From: Siphonodentalium dalli
Lineage: Eukaryota > Mollusca > Scaphopoda > Gadilida > Siphonodentaliidae
Length of the DNA: 64,000 nt
Direction: 5' to 3'
Assembly (NCBI GenBank): GCA_032622095.1
Contig: CP136061.1
Span: 43,843,797 to 43,907,796, forward strand
The stretch's first letter is position 1. Each line of letters opens with the position of its first letter. Position numbers and translations under genes: made by a program. Shown here piece by piece: positions 34,266-45,439 of this stretch. Under the pieces are notes generated by a model. It made no database searches, had not been told where the DNA came from, and saw nothing but the letters and a program-made list of their open reading frames with translations.

Positions 34266-35511
34266 TCAGCAATTTATAAAACATTTGTTTTTTCAATTAA
34301 AACAGCTTTTCAATTGGGGGGGGGGGGGGTGGGTGTATAAATATTGGGAGTAGAAATTATTATTTTTGCAGGTTTGGGGGTGGTGGGTCCCCGAAAATTC
34401 CAGTTGCAAACAAAACGGTATATCTTCCTGCAATTTTGAACTACCCCCCCCCCCCCTGCTTTTACTATAAAATGTACGATGTTATGTCATATATCCGTCC
34501 CACTATAGCACATTACGTTTGACAGCAGCCCAGAACAAACGAAACAGTTTGGTCAGGATCACTACCCGAAATTTCCAAATGTGGCTCATTGTCATATAGT
34601 GTATGCACGTTTCCATTTTAACAATGTTGATAAAATCACACCCATACACTACCACGATGTTCAGACTATGGTTAAACAAATATATAGTAGTTTTGTAACT
34701 CTCTAGTAATATAATTCGGTGGTATAGGATTGTATCGACTAAAAGCAAGACTCCAGTTGCCATGGTTATCATGACAACCGAGTGGGAGGAAAGCTTCAAA
34801 ACATTCCGGAGAATGTTCTGTAGGTATTCATGATTTTATAGACAAAATGTACGATTGCTGGTCCTAGCACCTCTCATAGTATATATATTTCATATATCCA
34901 GACACGTGTGCATAATCACGCATGAGCTATACATGTTATTAATTTCGTATGCAATTATGGTCTATCTACTGTGTATTCAGTTTAAAATTTAATTCCTGTT
35001 CATTTAATTTCATACAGTATACCATGCATATGTATATAAGTGCCTATTTATAACAGGACATTTCGCTGGGCTGGTCAAGCACGCCAAGCGTAGAGATCGA
35101 CACTGGGAGTGTATGGTCAGATCAAGTCCGTATATATGCCATCCTTCTGGAATGTCAAATGCCATGAATACAGGACTGTCTCGATCATTCCATTACATTT
35201 CCCCGACTCGTGGAATCAGCGAGCCGCTGTTGTGTGGGAAGTTTTATGCGATAAAAGTAATTATAAAGTGATAATTTGCTACTGCACTTACGGTAAAAAT
35301 GGATTAAAATATATTTTTTATTATTAGGCAGTGATACTTTTATGCAATTAACGTTTCTATTGTTGCAATTGAACACGAAACACGGTGACATGGTACATGG
35401 GGTGTCCAGTACAAAGTTATCAGATGACTAGCTTTCCCTTCTTGTCTTATTAGTAGAGGTGGAGATATAAAAATTTTCGGGGTTTTGACACACATTTCCA
35501 ACAACTGTGTT
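34266..35511. other. Unassigned stretch with paired G and C runs
   Basis: A run of about 16 G bases at 34316 and a run of about 14 C bases near 34445 face each other about 115 bp apart, with TTGGGGGTGGTGGGT between. A 98-codon minus-strand frame (34503-34799) is unrecognised. Confidence 0.4.
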
Positions 35512-35515
35512 TTAA

Positions 35516-36033
35516 AGGCACGGGCGGCGTTCGTTGCAGAAATATTTATATTTTGTCAAATAGCCATCAACAGAAGGAACACCAAAATATATACAGTTCC
35601 GCTCGTATGCCCAACATAATCAGCGCGTACATATTATATTGTCAAGACGTACGATGGTGTACGTAAACAGGAGCCTGCTCGCGTTACAGAAGCTGTGCTT
35701 CTGTTTACATAACACAGCGCAATTATATTGGTTAATCACATAAAACTGACATAAACGCTCTTTATTATTTCCATATAAGGAAAACAGTAACATATAACGT
35801 TCTTTGTGTTTACCATATCCGGATCTAAACTAAAGCCAGGAAACGTAACGTTTCTTGCTTTTGTTTACATAACAACGGGGGGGGGGGGGTGACAATAACA
35901 TACTGTGTATGCCATACTTCTGATTGGCAGAAGAACAAAGTCTGTCATTATCTTACTATTCCTTCTGTTATGGCGGTTTTTGACGGTGGTGAATATTTTA
36001 ATAGCATACCCACCGCCAACGCCGCCCGTATCT
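35516..36033. mobile_element. TTAA-flanked MITE, family A copy 1
   Basis: Begins AGGCACGGGCGGCG and ends with the inverse-type CGCCGCCCGTATCT; TTAA lies at 35512-35515 and 36034-36037. Subterminal text includes CAAATAGCCATCAAC, GTTTACATAAC, AACGCTCTTTATTA and GTGACAATAACATACT. The last parts (TATGGCGG, GTGAATATTTTAA, CCCACCGCC) match the inverse of family members at 36656 and 54677. A run of 13 G bases is private to this copy. There is no transposase. Confidence 0.85.
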
Positions 36034-36655
36034 TTAAACTTTCTCTAAGCATTCTAGTAAGAACAAGACAATTTACGATTGATAGGCTATATGTAGACTG
36101 TGTAAATAAATAAAGTAGTAACAAGAATGGCAGCAATGATCCACGTTTTATGTGTTGAGTACTCTGTGCACGCAGTACATTATACATGGTGTTATTCAGA
36201 ACATGGTTGAGGAACGAATATTAGTTACATGTATTCAAATTCCAAGGAGTCACAAGTTATAACTCACACAATGGTATCAAGTATGCTTGCTATATTGTTA
36301 AAGCTTTCCACAGACAGATATGGAGGTTTGAAAATACTAATAGACTAGTGACGATGAATATATGGTTGGTAGATCATACCAGTCTGAACTTGAAGGAAAT
36401 ACTTTGCTTTCAATTTCATATATGTGTTCAGGTAATGAGCATTACTTGAATTTATTTACTCAAATGACTGTGTCTTAACAACAACATTTATGTACAAACT
36501 ACAATTACAAATCATGGGCATGAATCCCCAAGATGGCCCAGCACTGGCAGTAGTGGCTGTGGTACAAGGGTTAAAAGTTGTTTAAACAGAAAAAACACTT
36601 TCCCCTAATTATTCATTATTTTCAAAAACATTAGCTCGTACATAGCACTCATTAA

Positions 36656-37148
36656 AGGTACGGTTGGCCTTGGTGGTGGGTATCCTGTAAAAATATTTCC
36701 ACCCGTCAAAAACCGCCATAAACAGAAAGAACATCAAAATGTAGACAGACTTTGTCCGTATACAAATAAGAAATATCGCATAAACAGTATGTTATTGTCA
36801 TATATTTGAACATTGTTATGTAAACAAAAGCATAAAAGTAACTTTTCTGGTGTTTGTTTATATTATGATGGTAAACATAAAGAGCGTTCTTTGTTGGCGA
36901 ATTCCTGATATGGAACTAATAAAGAGCGTTTATGCCATTTTTGTGTGATTAGCCAGTAGCATTGTGCTGTTTTCTGCAACACAACCAGGCTCTTGCTTAG
37001 GTAAAAATATAGTAGGTCTTTATGATAACATGCTGTTTACGCGATAGTCATGGTATATATGAACGAAACTGTATGCATTCTAATGTTTTCTGCTTACGGT
37101 GATTGGAAAAAATATGAATATTTTCGACAACTAAGGCCTCACGTGCCT
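36656..37148. mobile_element. TTAA-flanked MITE, family A copy 2
   Basis: Begins AGGTACGGTTGGCCTTGG and ends CACGTGCCT; TTAA lies at 36652-36655 and 37149-37152. Shares GTGGGTATCCTGT, AACCGCCATAAACAG, GTATGTTATTGTCA, TTATGTAAACAAA and AAAGAGCGTTTATGCC with the other copies. The right end is more decayed than the left. Confidence 0.83.
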
Positions 37149-37457
37149 TTAACTCATAATTGAAACAGTTCCTTTATTAAAATGCAGGAAATTTGGATTA
37201 TTTGTTAAATTGACGTAGATTCGTACGAGTAAACGATATCCCCTGTTATTTGCGGGAGCCTACAAACCACATTTCGCAATTTGTTCAAACCTGTAAAATT
37301 AGTTATATTTCTCCACCTCCAAATGACATGGCAAGTTATCAACGTATAATCATTACTTACCTATCGATGATAATCAAGCGTACAGAGTAGTTTGACATTT
37401 TTTGCATCTTAGTCATGATTTATTCGATTTTATTGAAGTGTTTTAGATTATATTATT

Positions 37458-37700
37458 TTGCGTTGTAACTGTCACTTGATTCGGAGTTACAGGTCTCCCC
37501 GCTCAGCGGAAAATCAAAATGAAGGTATTCGGAGTCGGAAAAAACAATTTGTACAATTCCGGAAATGGAAAATAGGTGACGAGTATTTAGAATTGCAATT
37601 CCGAGTCGGAAAATTCGGAGTTGGAAAATCGGGAAAATCGCGAACTCTCATTGAAACACTTAGATCATTCGATTTACTTGTTACTTTTAATTTCCAACTA
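37458..37700. repeat. Degenerate short repeats of TTCGGAGTYGGAAAA type
   Basis: The phrase ATTCGGAGTCGGAAAA and variants (ATTCCGGAAATGGAAAA, ATTCGGAGTTGGAAAATCG) occur five or six times in 150 bp. Open frames on both strands here merely reflect the repeat. Confidence 0.6.
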
Positions 37701-37963
37701 TTGGAATTTGAGTCATGAAATTTCCAGCTATTTAAAATGGTCCCCATTGGGGCGAGACACCCACACACACCCCCATGTCTGATCATCCCTGTGAACTAGA
37801 TCCAAACATAAAACGATCAGCCGACTCAACGTTAAGACATGATAGAGAAGACCTTTATATTCAGAACAGAATGGTCTGTCTGTTGTCAGCTTATATATCC
37901 TGATCCCCTTCCATATTATTTTATAACTAAAGGGGATAATCCATTTAGTAAAATGTTGGTTAA

Positions 37964-38372
37964 AGATATATATCAGTAGAGCACCTTAAAAGATATATGA
38001 TGTAGAGCATTTTAAAAGATATATGATGTAGAGCATTTAAAAAAAATATGATGTAAAGCATCTTAAAAGATATATGAGTAGAGCATCTTAAAAGGTATAT
38101 GAGTAGAGAATCTTAAAAGATATATGATGTAGAGCATTTTAAATGATACATGAGTAGAGCATCTTAAAAGATATATGAGTAGAGCATCTTAAAATATATA
38201 TGAGTAGAGCATCTTAAAATATATATGAGTAGAGCATCTTAAAATATATATGCTGTAGAGCATCTTACAAGATACACGAGTAGATAATTTTAAAAGATAC
38301 ATGAGTAGGGCATCTTAAAAGATATATGAGGTAGAGCGTATTAAAATATATATGAGGTAGAGCGTCTTAAAA
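37964..38372. repeat. 25-bp minisatellite, about 16 copies
   Basis: The unit is GATATATGAGTAGAGCATCT plus TAAAA, with variants GATGTAGAGC, ATATATATG and TACATG. Variation is spread along the array. AT-rich and non-coding; possible DNA unwinding or recombination site. Confidence 0.93.
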
Positions 38373-38571
38373 GAACACGTCAGACATTCGCTGTGTGTCG
38401 TATGTTATTTTGGTATGCCTCTGGGTTCATCAATTAGCAACTTATAACAGTCTGGCAGTTATCAAACAACTTTGGACAATGGGACTTGTAAGGGATCGAG
38501 AAGACCTTCATAGTCAGAAGAGCCGGTCTGCAGACAGAGTAATAATAGGATGCACAGTAAGTGTTTCTAGG

Positions 38572-39018
38572 TTACACTGGTGTAAATAAGGTTCCGGGTG
38601 ACATCTAGCGGATGCGGGACGAATATATAGGAGAGAATAAAATAGACACTGGGCCCTGATTGGTAAATAGCCTTGTGTGCTTTTTGCATAAAAAAATCAT
38701 CACACCTCTTTCCTATGATTTCCCATAGGTAAAATAGCCATTGGCACAGGAATTAACCCTTTGTAGTGATGTTTGAATTTTTTGGTGTGGTCTAAAATAT
38801 GACAGTATTTTTGTATGCGGATCTGACACTAGTTACGAAAACACAAGATTTAAAGGCGAATTCCCTGCTAGACAGACATGATTTTTTTGTGTAAAAAGTT
38901 TCCCCAAATGTCAATTTTTCAGATTTAAAAGAAAATTTGGACCCAATATTTATATAGCCAACAGCATACGCTAAAACTTTAGCACTAAGGCCTTTGGAAA
39001 ACATTTACACCAGTGTAA
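38572..39018. mobile_element. MITE with self-palindromic ends, copy 1
   Basis: The ends TTACACTGGTGTAAAT and ATTTACACCAGTGTAA are inverted copies, and each end is itself nearly palindromic. It is 447 bp long, as is a copy at 39834-40280. If TA is the target duplication, the element proper begins CACTGG, consistent with Tc1/mariner-like insertion; this is inference. A roughly 60-codon minus-strand frame is shared by both copies but looks incidental. Confidence 0.9.
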
Positions 39019-39833
39019 ACTAAAGGGGGAAATGAGCTTTTTGGCATTTTTGATTCCTGGGAGTCACTTTAAAGCATTTTAATGCATTTTTCACAGCCTG
39101 GTCTTTCAGTCCAATGAATCTCCCATGCATGGTGTGGCTATTCTTGCTGCTGATGTCTTCTTTCACTTACATCGCCAAAAAAATTGTATGATTTTTCATA
39201 AAAAATGCCAATTTTTCAAGGTATTTTCAAAATTTCAAAGTGGTAATAGTCACATGATGATGCAAATGACACATACCATGAGCGTGTCAATGACACACAT
39301 ACCAATTGTTATAAGAAGCTAATCTAACAAGTATTTTGGATTTTATAGCCAGTGATATACAGATATATATAATAAAAGTGTGTCATTTTCACTGGTGGAT
39401 AGCACTAAAACTTTGACACATTTAAGAAAATGCTTCAGCATTTCAAAGAGAGCACATCTTTTTTCAACTAATTAAATATACAACCACATCCAGTTATCTT
39501 GGATCACCCTTGCAGACATGAAAATGTCATATTTTAGTCTTCCATGTGCTGATAAAGTCATGTACTTGGTGCTCAGCTGATCAGATCTGGACTCAATGAC
39601 CTCACATCACCAGATGTTCTCTCATGGAAAGCATATTGTACAGTCTTCCATAGCTGATCCAAGTTTGCAACACCAATGATTATGTGTTAAAGGGGGTGGG
39701 GTTAAATTGTGTGTGATAAATAAAGAACCACAGAAGTGATATTGTTTTTGAACACATTTTTTCCATTGATGGGCAATTCTGAAGAAATGTAGGGAGTTAC
39801 AATTATTCCAGAAAAAGCGGGCTATCGCTTTAG
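39019..39833. other. Spacer between the two MITE copies
   Basis: AT-rich, with a 115-codon minus-strand open frame (39622-39969) that runs into the second MITE and is not recognised. Confidence 0.4.
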
Positions 39834-40280
39834 TTACACTGGTGTAAATAAGGTTCCGAGTAACATCTAGCGGATGCGGGACGAATATATAGGAGAGAAT
39901 AAAATAGACACTGGCCCCTGATTGGTAAATAGCCTTGTGTGCTTTTTGCATAAAAAAATCATCACACATCTTTCCTATGATTTCCCATAGGTAAAATAGC
40001 CATTGGCACAGGAATTAACCCTTTGTAGTGATGTTTGAATTTTTTGGTGTGGTCTAAAATATGACAGTATTTTTTTATGCGGATCTGACACTAGTTACGA
40101 AAACACAAGATTTAAAGGCGAATTCCCTGCTAGACAGACATGATTTTTTTGTGTAAAAAGTTTCCCCAAATGTCAATTTTTCAGATTTAAAAGAAAATTT
40201 GGACCCAATATTTATATAGCCAACATCATACGCTAAAACGTTAGCACTGAGGCCTCTGGAAAACATTTACACCAGTGTAA
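39834..40280. mobile_element. MITE with self-palindromic ends, copy 2
   Basis: Same length and orientation as copy 1, with only about a dozen differences seen by eye (for example GGGTGACATC versus GAGTAACATC near the start). The flanks of the two copies differ, so these are two insertions or one insertion followed by a duplication limited to the element. High similarity implies recent activity. Confidence 0.9.
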
Positions 40281-42990
40281 CCTCTATTTGATTGGATTTT
40301 ATTTTGTTGCGAAGCCATTTGCCACCCCTTCAGACTAACAGCTCGTCATTAATTATCAAAGTTACATAACTCTATTGCGATGTGTTGAGTAATTTGCTCC
40401 CATGACTTATATCTGTTTTCGGAACTCACGCTTTCGTCCAGTGCTCAGTGTATTATATAGATTTGCGTTTAAATATTATTTATCTCTTCCTGCCAACAAT
40501 TCCTGCCATGTGTTCTTTATTAATTTACTCCCCCACCATAAAAGTTCAGATATCGCACAAAAGAGTATTGAATATACCCAACTTAATGTGAACATTTATA
40601 TTTGAGATTATAAGTTGACAATGTTCTGAAAATAATAAAATTGCCTGTCTTGTGGAAAGAAAATAGAAAATAATGTGTTTCCTCACGATAACTGTTATCT
40701 TTGACTCACAGTTACATTTTTATATCCATGCATCAATATAGAAAGTTCAACACCTTTAAAACGATGTGGCGTCGCTTAGTTCATATTCAGACCACTGGCG
40801 ACATACACGTGTAGTCTTGATTCTGCGATCAATTCCCAATATAGTGAGATGAATTTCGTGATAACTAAGAGAAGAATCGTGTGTAAAAATGTAATCGATG
40901 ATATAGTAAATGATCCGATTTTGCTAATACGCGCCGGGATTTAATACCAAATTGTTGTTGGTAATATACCCTATGATACATACCGATGATCTACATGTTG
41001 CGGCTTTCTTCAACTCGGCGCCCTGTTTCGATCAAAATATCCGATAGTTTATTCCCATAAACCATACAACGTATGGCATACAGACAATACGTATAGCTTA
41101 AGACTGATTAGAGGTTCGCATTAAACTAAACAGAAATACAAATACTTGTATTTGCCAATTAAGGCGCCATAAAAGGCAGACTACTCGACATGCCAACGAT
41201 CAGAACAATAACAAAAACAAAACAAAAACAGGTGAATCATTGGAAATAGCAAGTGAAGTTTGATAACTAAAACCATTTATTAATGATGCAACTAATATGT
41301 CAATCGAGAGTGATCAACCCTTGCAGTGACTGAGCCAAAGCATGGATGGGTACATATGTGTAAAGATATGTACATATAAGTGGTCAAGGCAAGATGTATT
41401 ATGTGAGTTGAATCGTGTTCGTGTATAACAATGTTTATTGATTTATTTTTTAAACTAGTTTGTTGCCTGTGTTATTGTCTGTTGACAATTCACAGTGTGC
41501 AAATAACCATTTGCTCATTTATGTTGATCAATTTACATTTCTGATCAGTGCAAGCATATTATATATTTGTTAGTAGGGAGTGTCTTGCAGAAAACACCGT
41601 CTGAAATAATTTGCAAAGCGTGGATATGTCATGAGTGTCTTCAGAACTCATGATCCATATGGATTGTTCAATAACATCTAACTAAGATAGTTTAGAAAAT
41701 CCTGAGTAGAAATAGTTCAGTATGGGTCTTCTGGTGTTTTCTAGATATGTACATGACATTAGAAGTTTGTCTCATCTCCTACATTTAGTTTGCATAATTT
41801 GCTTATCTCCATCTACTCCTTTACACTGCTCCGCTTCTATTTCCAAATAATGAGAGCTAGCTCTGCAAGCAAACGTTCCTAACTGCCATTAAAATACAAG
41901 ATATATAGTTCTCCTGTTCAAAATTATACTTTAATGATCTCGGTTTATTCGTTTGGCTCGGTTTATTACGTTTGTCATTAAAACCTATTGCACCACGATT
42001 AATCGTAAATGCCCAGAAGGATTTACTTCACCAATATACCATTTTTTATTTTTTTTTAAATAAAAATTTCTAGAAATAGAAATTGTAATAGCATTTACAT
42101 ATCCTACCCATGCGTCTTTGTTCTTGTCTGTTAATTTTGAATATTATATACAGTACCTGAGGAGATGATCTTTCGTTAAATTCAAAATATAACTATATAT
42201 TAGTAGTTTGTCAGGTTTTGATTTAATACATATTTTCAGGATAACTTTTTCATTAGGTGGTTTATAAAATGGAACGTAATTTCCAGAATCCCAGATTTCG
42301 CTACCACACAAGAGCACTAGCTTTACTGTATGGTCAAAGACATGCGATAGTAGGTCAATTTTGGCTCATTAGTGTTACTGAAAGATTTAGAAAATTTGAA
42401 ATTCGCAAGAAGGCCTTTCGGATACGCATCTTGATTTATATTTACAAAACTTCCATGCATAACTGTGAAAAGATACACCTAAATAGGTACATATCCGGAT
42501 GGTAACCATGTTGTTCCCATTATATGTCAACTTGCATGAAGTTGCATCACATATCCAAGAAAACAATTGACTCCACCCCAGTAATACTTACTCCTACATA
42601 ATAATGGTGGCCAACTTCGTCGGGCTATCATTTTTAACGCCAAAAGAACTGGTTCAAAATACACAACAATATTTGTCACACAAACACCTCATATATAGAT
42701 CAGAGTTATGCAGGCACGGACTCAGTATGAGTGTTCACTCAACTTCATTGCTACAACTGTGTTTAATTCAATGAGCGTGAACACATTCTCAGTTATTTTA
42801 TTACGTTTCAATATGATGTATCTGAGGTATCTCGTGTACAAATTGGTTCAGAAGAACTCCGGTTGTGAGCAGAGGTCTGACGTCGACAGGTTGTTTTTTT
42901 TCTCTACACGTTCGACATGGAGAGCGCCCAAAGAATGGGATGTTATGCAGACTCGCGCCTCGAAGACACTCAACGTAAGTAGCATTTTAT
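40281..42990. other. Unassigned AT-rich stretch
   Basis: Open frames here (40402-40605, 42257-42505, 42708-43127) are unrecognised. A 30-bp piece at 42995-43025 (GTTCCAGAGTCGGGGTGCGA) is a fragment of the GGAATCA-type MITE at 44909. No gene is supported. Confidence 0.4.
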
Positions 42991-43046
42991 ATGTGTTCCA
43001 GAGTCGGGGTGCGAGTGCACCGTGGAATTCTTTGCTAACCATCCAC

Positions 43047-43484
43047 CCAATCACGCCACATAACGGCACCATGAATCTCGTATTTATTGAAAATATCACT
43101 TCCGTAAACCCGGAAGTGACTTTTTGATAATTCACCAAGACGGCCATTTTGTTTTAATTTGTGCCAGGTCGACAGTACTATTTATAGTTCATACGCAACA
43201 CAATAAATACGTAGAAGCCAACACACCTCAATTGAAATAACACGATTTGCCCATATATAGACAACAATTTAACTTCATTATTTTTTAGAGCGTAAACTCA
43301 TTACTTCTTCGGCATATATTTGATTTATATTTTACAAATGACATATTAGTGTTACGTCATTTCAGCTTACATACAAATTTGACAAAATGGCCGCCATGAT
43401 GAATTATGAAAAAACATTTCCGGATTTTGGAAGTGATATTTTCAATAAATATGAGATGTATGGACCGTTATATGCCATGATTGG
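43047..43484. mobile_element. MITE with about 105-bp inverted arms
   Basis: The left arm reads CCAATCACGCCACATAACGG, and the inverse of the right arm reads CCAATCATGGCATATAACGG. Both continue through ATTTATTGAAAATATCACTT, CCGGAA and GGCCATTTTGT. Interior about 230 bp, non-coding. The target duplication is not resolved. Confidence 0.8.
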
Positions 43485-43525
43485 TTAGGGTGGGTGCGTA
43501 AACAAATACGCTTCTATACTATATG

Positions 43526-43980
43526 TGACCCGCCATATCAAATCCAGTCGTAAGTCGGGATTTTGTTTACCCTGTGCCAATGCATTCTCTTATATATGCG
43601 AGTCGACCATAGGTCGCCTCGCATATATAAGAGAATGCATTGGCCTAACAATTTTTTACAATTTTAATAATTTTTTCTTGTATTCTTTAACAATTTTATA
43701 ATTTCACCCATACAGAGCCCCAGACAAAGATGAGCAGACGACACTCTTCTATATGCTTCTATATATGTGTGGGGCTCCCTGCAGGGTAATGGATGTTTTT
43801 TATTTTATGTCCTAAAAATTGTAAGAAACATTTATTTAAAAAAAATGATAAAAAATTGTTAGGCCAATGCATTCTCTTATATATGCGAGGCGACCTATGG
43901 TCGACTCGCATGTATAAGATAATGAATTGGCACAGGGTAAAAAAGTCTCGACTTACGACTGGATTTGATATGGCGGGTCA
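43526..43980. mobile_element. Nested-palindrome MITE
   Basis: The ends TGACCCGCCATATCAAATCC and its inverse begin arms of about 140 bp. Each arm also contains its own hairpin: 43576-43644 on the left and 43863-43931 on the right, with 25-bp stems (GCCAATGCATTCTCTTATAT and continuation) and a 17-bp loop holding GTCGACCATAGGTCGCC or its inverse. The central 220 bp is AT-rich with a GGGGCTC/GAGCCCC pair. Flanks ACTATATG and TATATATG may be a decayed 8-bp target duplication. There is no coding content. Confidence 0.9.
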
Positions 43981-44138
43981 TATATATGCTACTTACCGTT
44001 GGTGTATTTGATACACGAATCTATATAATCCGCATCTATGAACGGCCACGATGCCGAACGAGTTGAAAATAACAGCCGGTCGACGTCAGGCCTGTCCTCA
44101 TTGGCACGGACGTGAGAAGGATTCTGCCTCGAAGTTAA

Positions 44139-44180
44139 AGGTACGGTTGGCCTTGGCTGTGGGTATCCTATAAATCTGGG
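44139..44180. mobile_element. Terminal fragment of a family A TTAA MITE
   Basis: TTAA at 44135-44138 followed by AGGTACGGTTGGCCTTGG and GTGGGTATCCTATAAA, the left end of the family at 36656. The rest is missing and unrelated C-rich sequence follows. Confidence 0.75.
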
Positions 44181-44199
44181 AGTTATGCATGGGGGTAGG

Positions 44200-44360
44200 T
44201 ACCATGATGGTGTCATGTGGGTCTATACCCCCTCCCCCCATATCAAGGAGTGTTAGCCCCCCCCCCCCCATTGGGGAAAACTGCAGTGGTTGACCTGATA
44301 GCTTCCGGCACCCAGTATCGCGGTTAGTAGCCCCCCCCTCATATGGGTGGGGTGATGACA
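44200..44360. repeat. C-rich low-complexity duplicated segment
   Basis: Two stretches of TACCCCCTCCCCCCATAT and GCCCCCCCCTCATATGGG type with long C runs (44255-44270) are loosely repeated. They could form i-motif or G-quadruplex structures. The open frames across them are not genes. Confidence 0.55.
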
Positions 44361-44908
44361 CCACCACTAGAGTTACTGCCGTGCAATACTGTCATGGCAG
44401 GTCTGTTAAAAAGACTGTCAACCATCTGGGTATAATTTCATGCCTGAGGCTATGTCTGATGTTGTATCAATATGTTTAGATATTTCTATTGACTTATGGA
44501 TGCTTTATATTGCTATTAAAGTATTTTTAATTGTCATTTTCGGTTAAATTGGGTAAAATTTTATTTAAAAATGCCAAATTATGCATGAATATGGTTAAAA
44601 TTGGACAAGATACCCCTCTCAAAATGTAGATTAACATTTCTTCTTCAATTTAGTAATATTATGGTATATTTAAGGGAATGCCGCATATTTCAGTTTGTCC
44701 GAGATATATCAACAAGTCAAATTGAAACAAATCTTAATTTGTTTTGGCTTTATTTTGACGATTGACACTAACTTTCAGCAGGCCTCATATTGAAAAATAA
44801 AACCAATACTGCCCGATACAACTCATTTTTGGTTTCAGTAAGGTCTACATTGGGATAAAATACTATAAGAAACGATGTGTAGTACCCATATACATATATA
44901 TATATATA

Positions 44909-45371
44909 GGAATCATGGAGCTAAATGTGTTCCAGAGTCGGGGAGCGAGTGCACGGTGGGATATTAGAGGTGAAGGTAACTGAAGAATGGCCTTCACCTG
45001 ATACATGTGACACGTTATTAAAAAAGATGAGATCTTGTTTATTTGATTTATACATCATATCTAAATAATTAAACTGGGGAATTAATGGGGGAATGGATTT
45101 CAGTGAGTGGGAAAATTATTTAACTAGCTGTTGTAGTTCTGTGTTTTTCCAGGTAACATTTGGCTGCTGGATAGCCCTGTCGTACACTTGATGATTTATT
45201 TTTTAAAAATAAGCACACGATCTATGCTTTTGCTTGCATTTTCGTGATCAGCTGATGTCAATCTAGCTAGGTATTAAACATAACTGGAGTGGCCTACGGG
45301 CTTCAATCCGGTGAAATTGGCTGAAACGTTAACACTGTCGTCTATGGAAAATCATTTAGTGCAGTGATTCC
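44909..45371 (+). mobile_element. MITE copy with GGAATCA termini, copy 2
   Basis: Ends GGAATCATGGAGCTAAATG and, inverted, GGAATCACTGCACTAAATG; flanking TATA occurs on both sides (TATAGGAATCA and TGATTCCTATA). Related to the inverse-oriented copy at 19228-19666. Non-coding. The interior contains GTCGGGGAGCGAGTGCACGG, also found as a solo fragment at 42995. Confidence 0.78.
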
Positions 45372-45439
45372 TATAACGCAGACGCATGTACTCGCGCTGG
45401 TATCAGGAGAGAGACGAGATACGTCTGTGCGATTATAGG
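45370..45439. repeat. Hairpin abutting the MITE end
   Basis: CCTATAACGCAGACG and CGTCTGTGCGATTATAGG are imperfect inverted arms, with CTCG/CGAG inside. It begins at the last bases of the MITE, so it might be a second small insertion using the same TA-rich target. Confidence 0.55.

Noticed and set aside
37964-38372. A CRISPR array
   Set aside because: Units of 25 bp are directly contiguous without unique spacers, and the DNA is eukaryotic; it is a minisatellite.
38792-39004. A conserved about 63-residue protein shared with 40075-40266
   Set aside because: The conservation is explained by the two near-identical MITE copies; the frame is incidental.
42848-43147. A minus-strand frame with ALAPRLWNT resembling a LINE reverse transcriptase C-terminal motif
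   Set aside because: The words come from a fragment of the GGAATCA-type MITE, which shows the same words at 44930 and 19630 without any surrounding reverse transcriptase.
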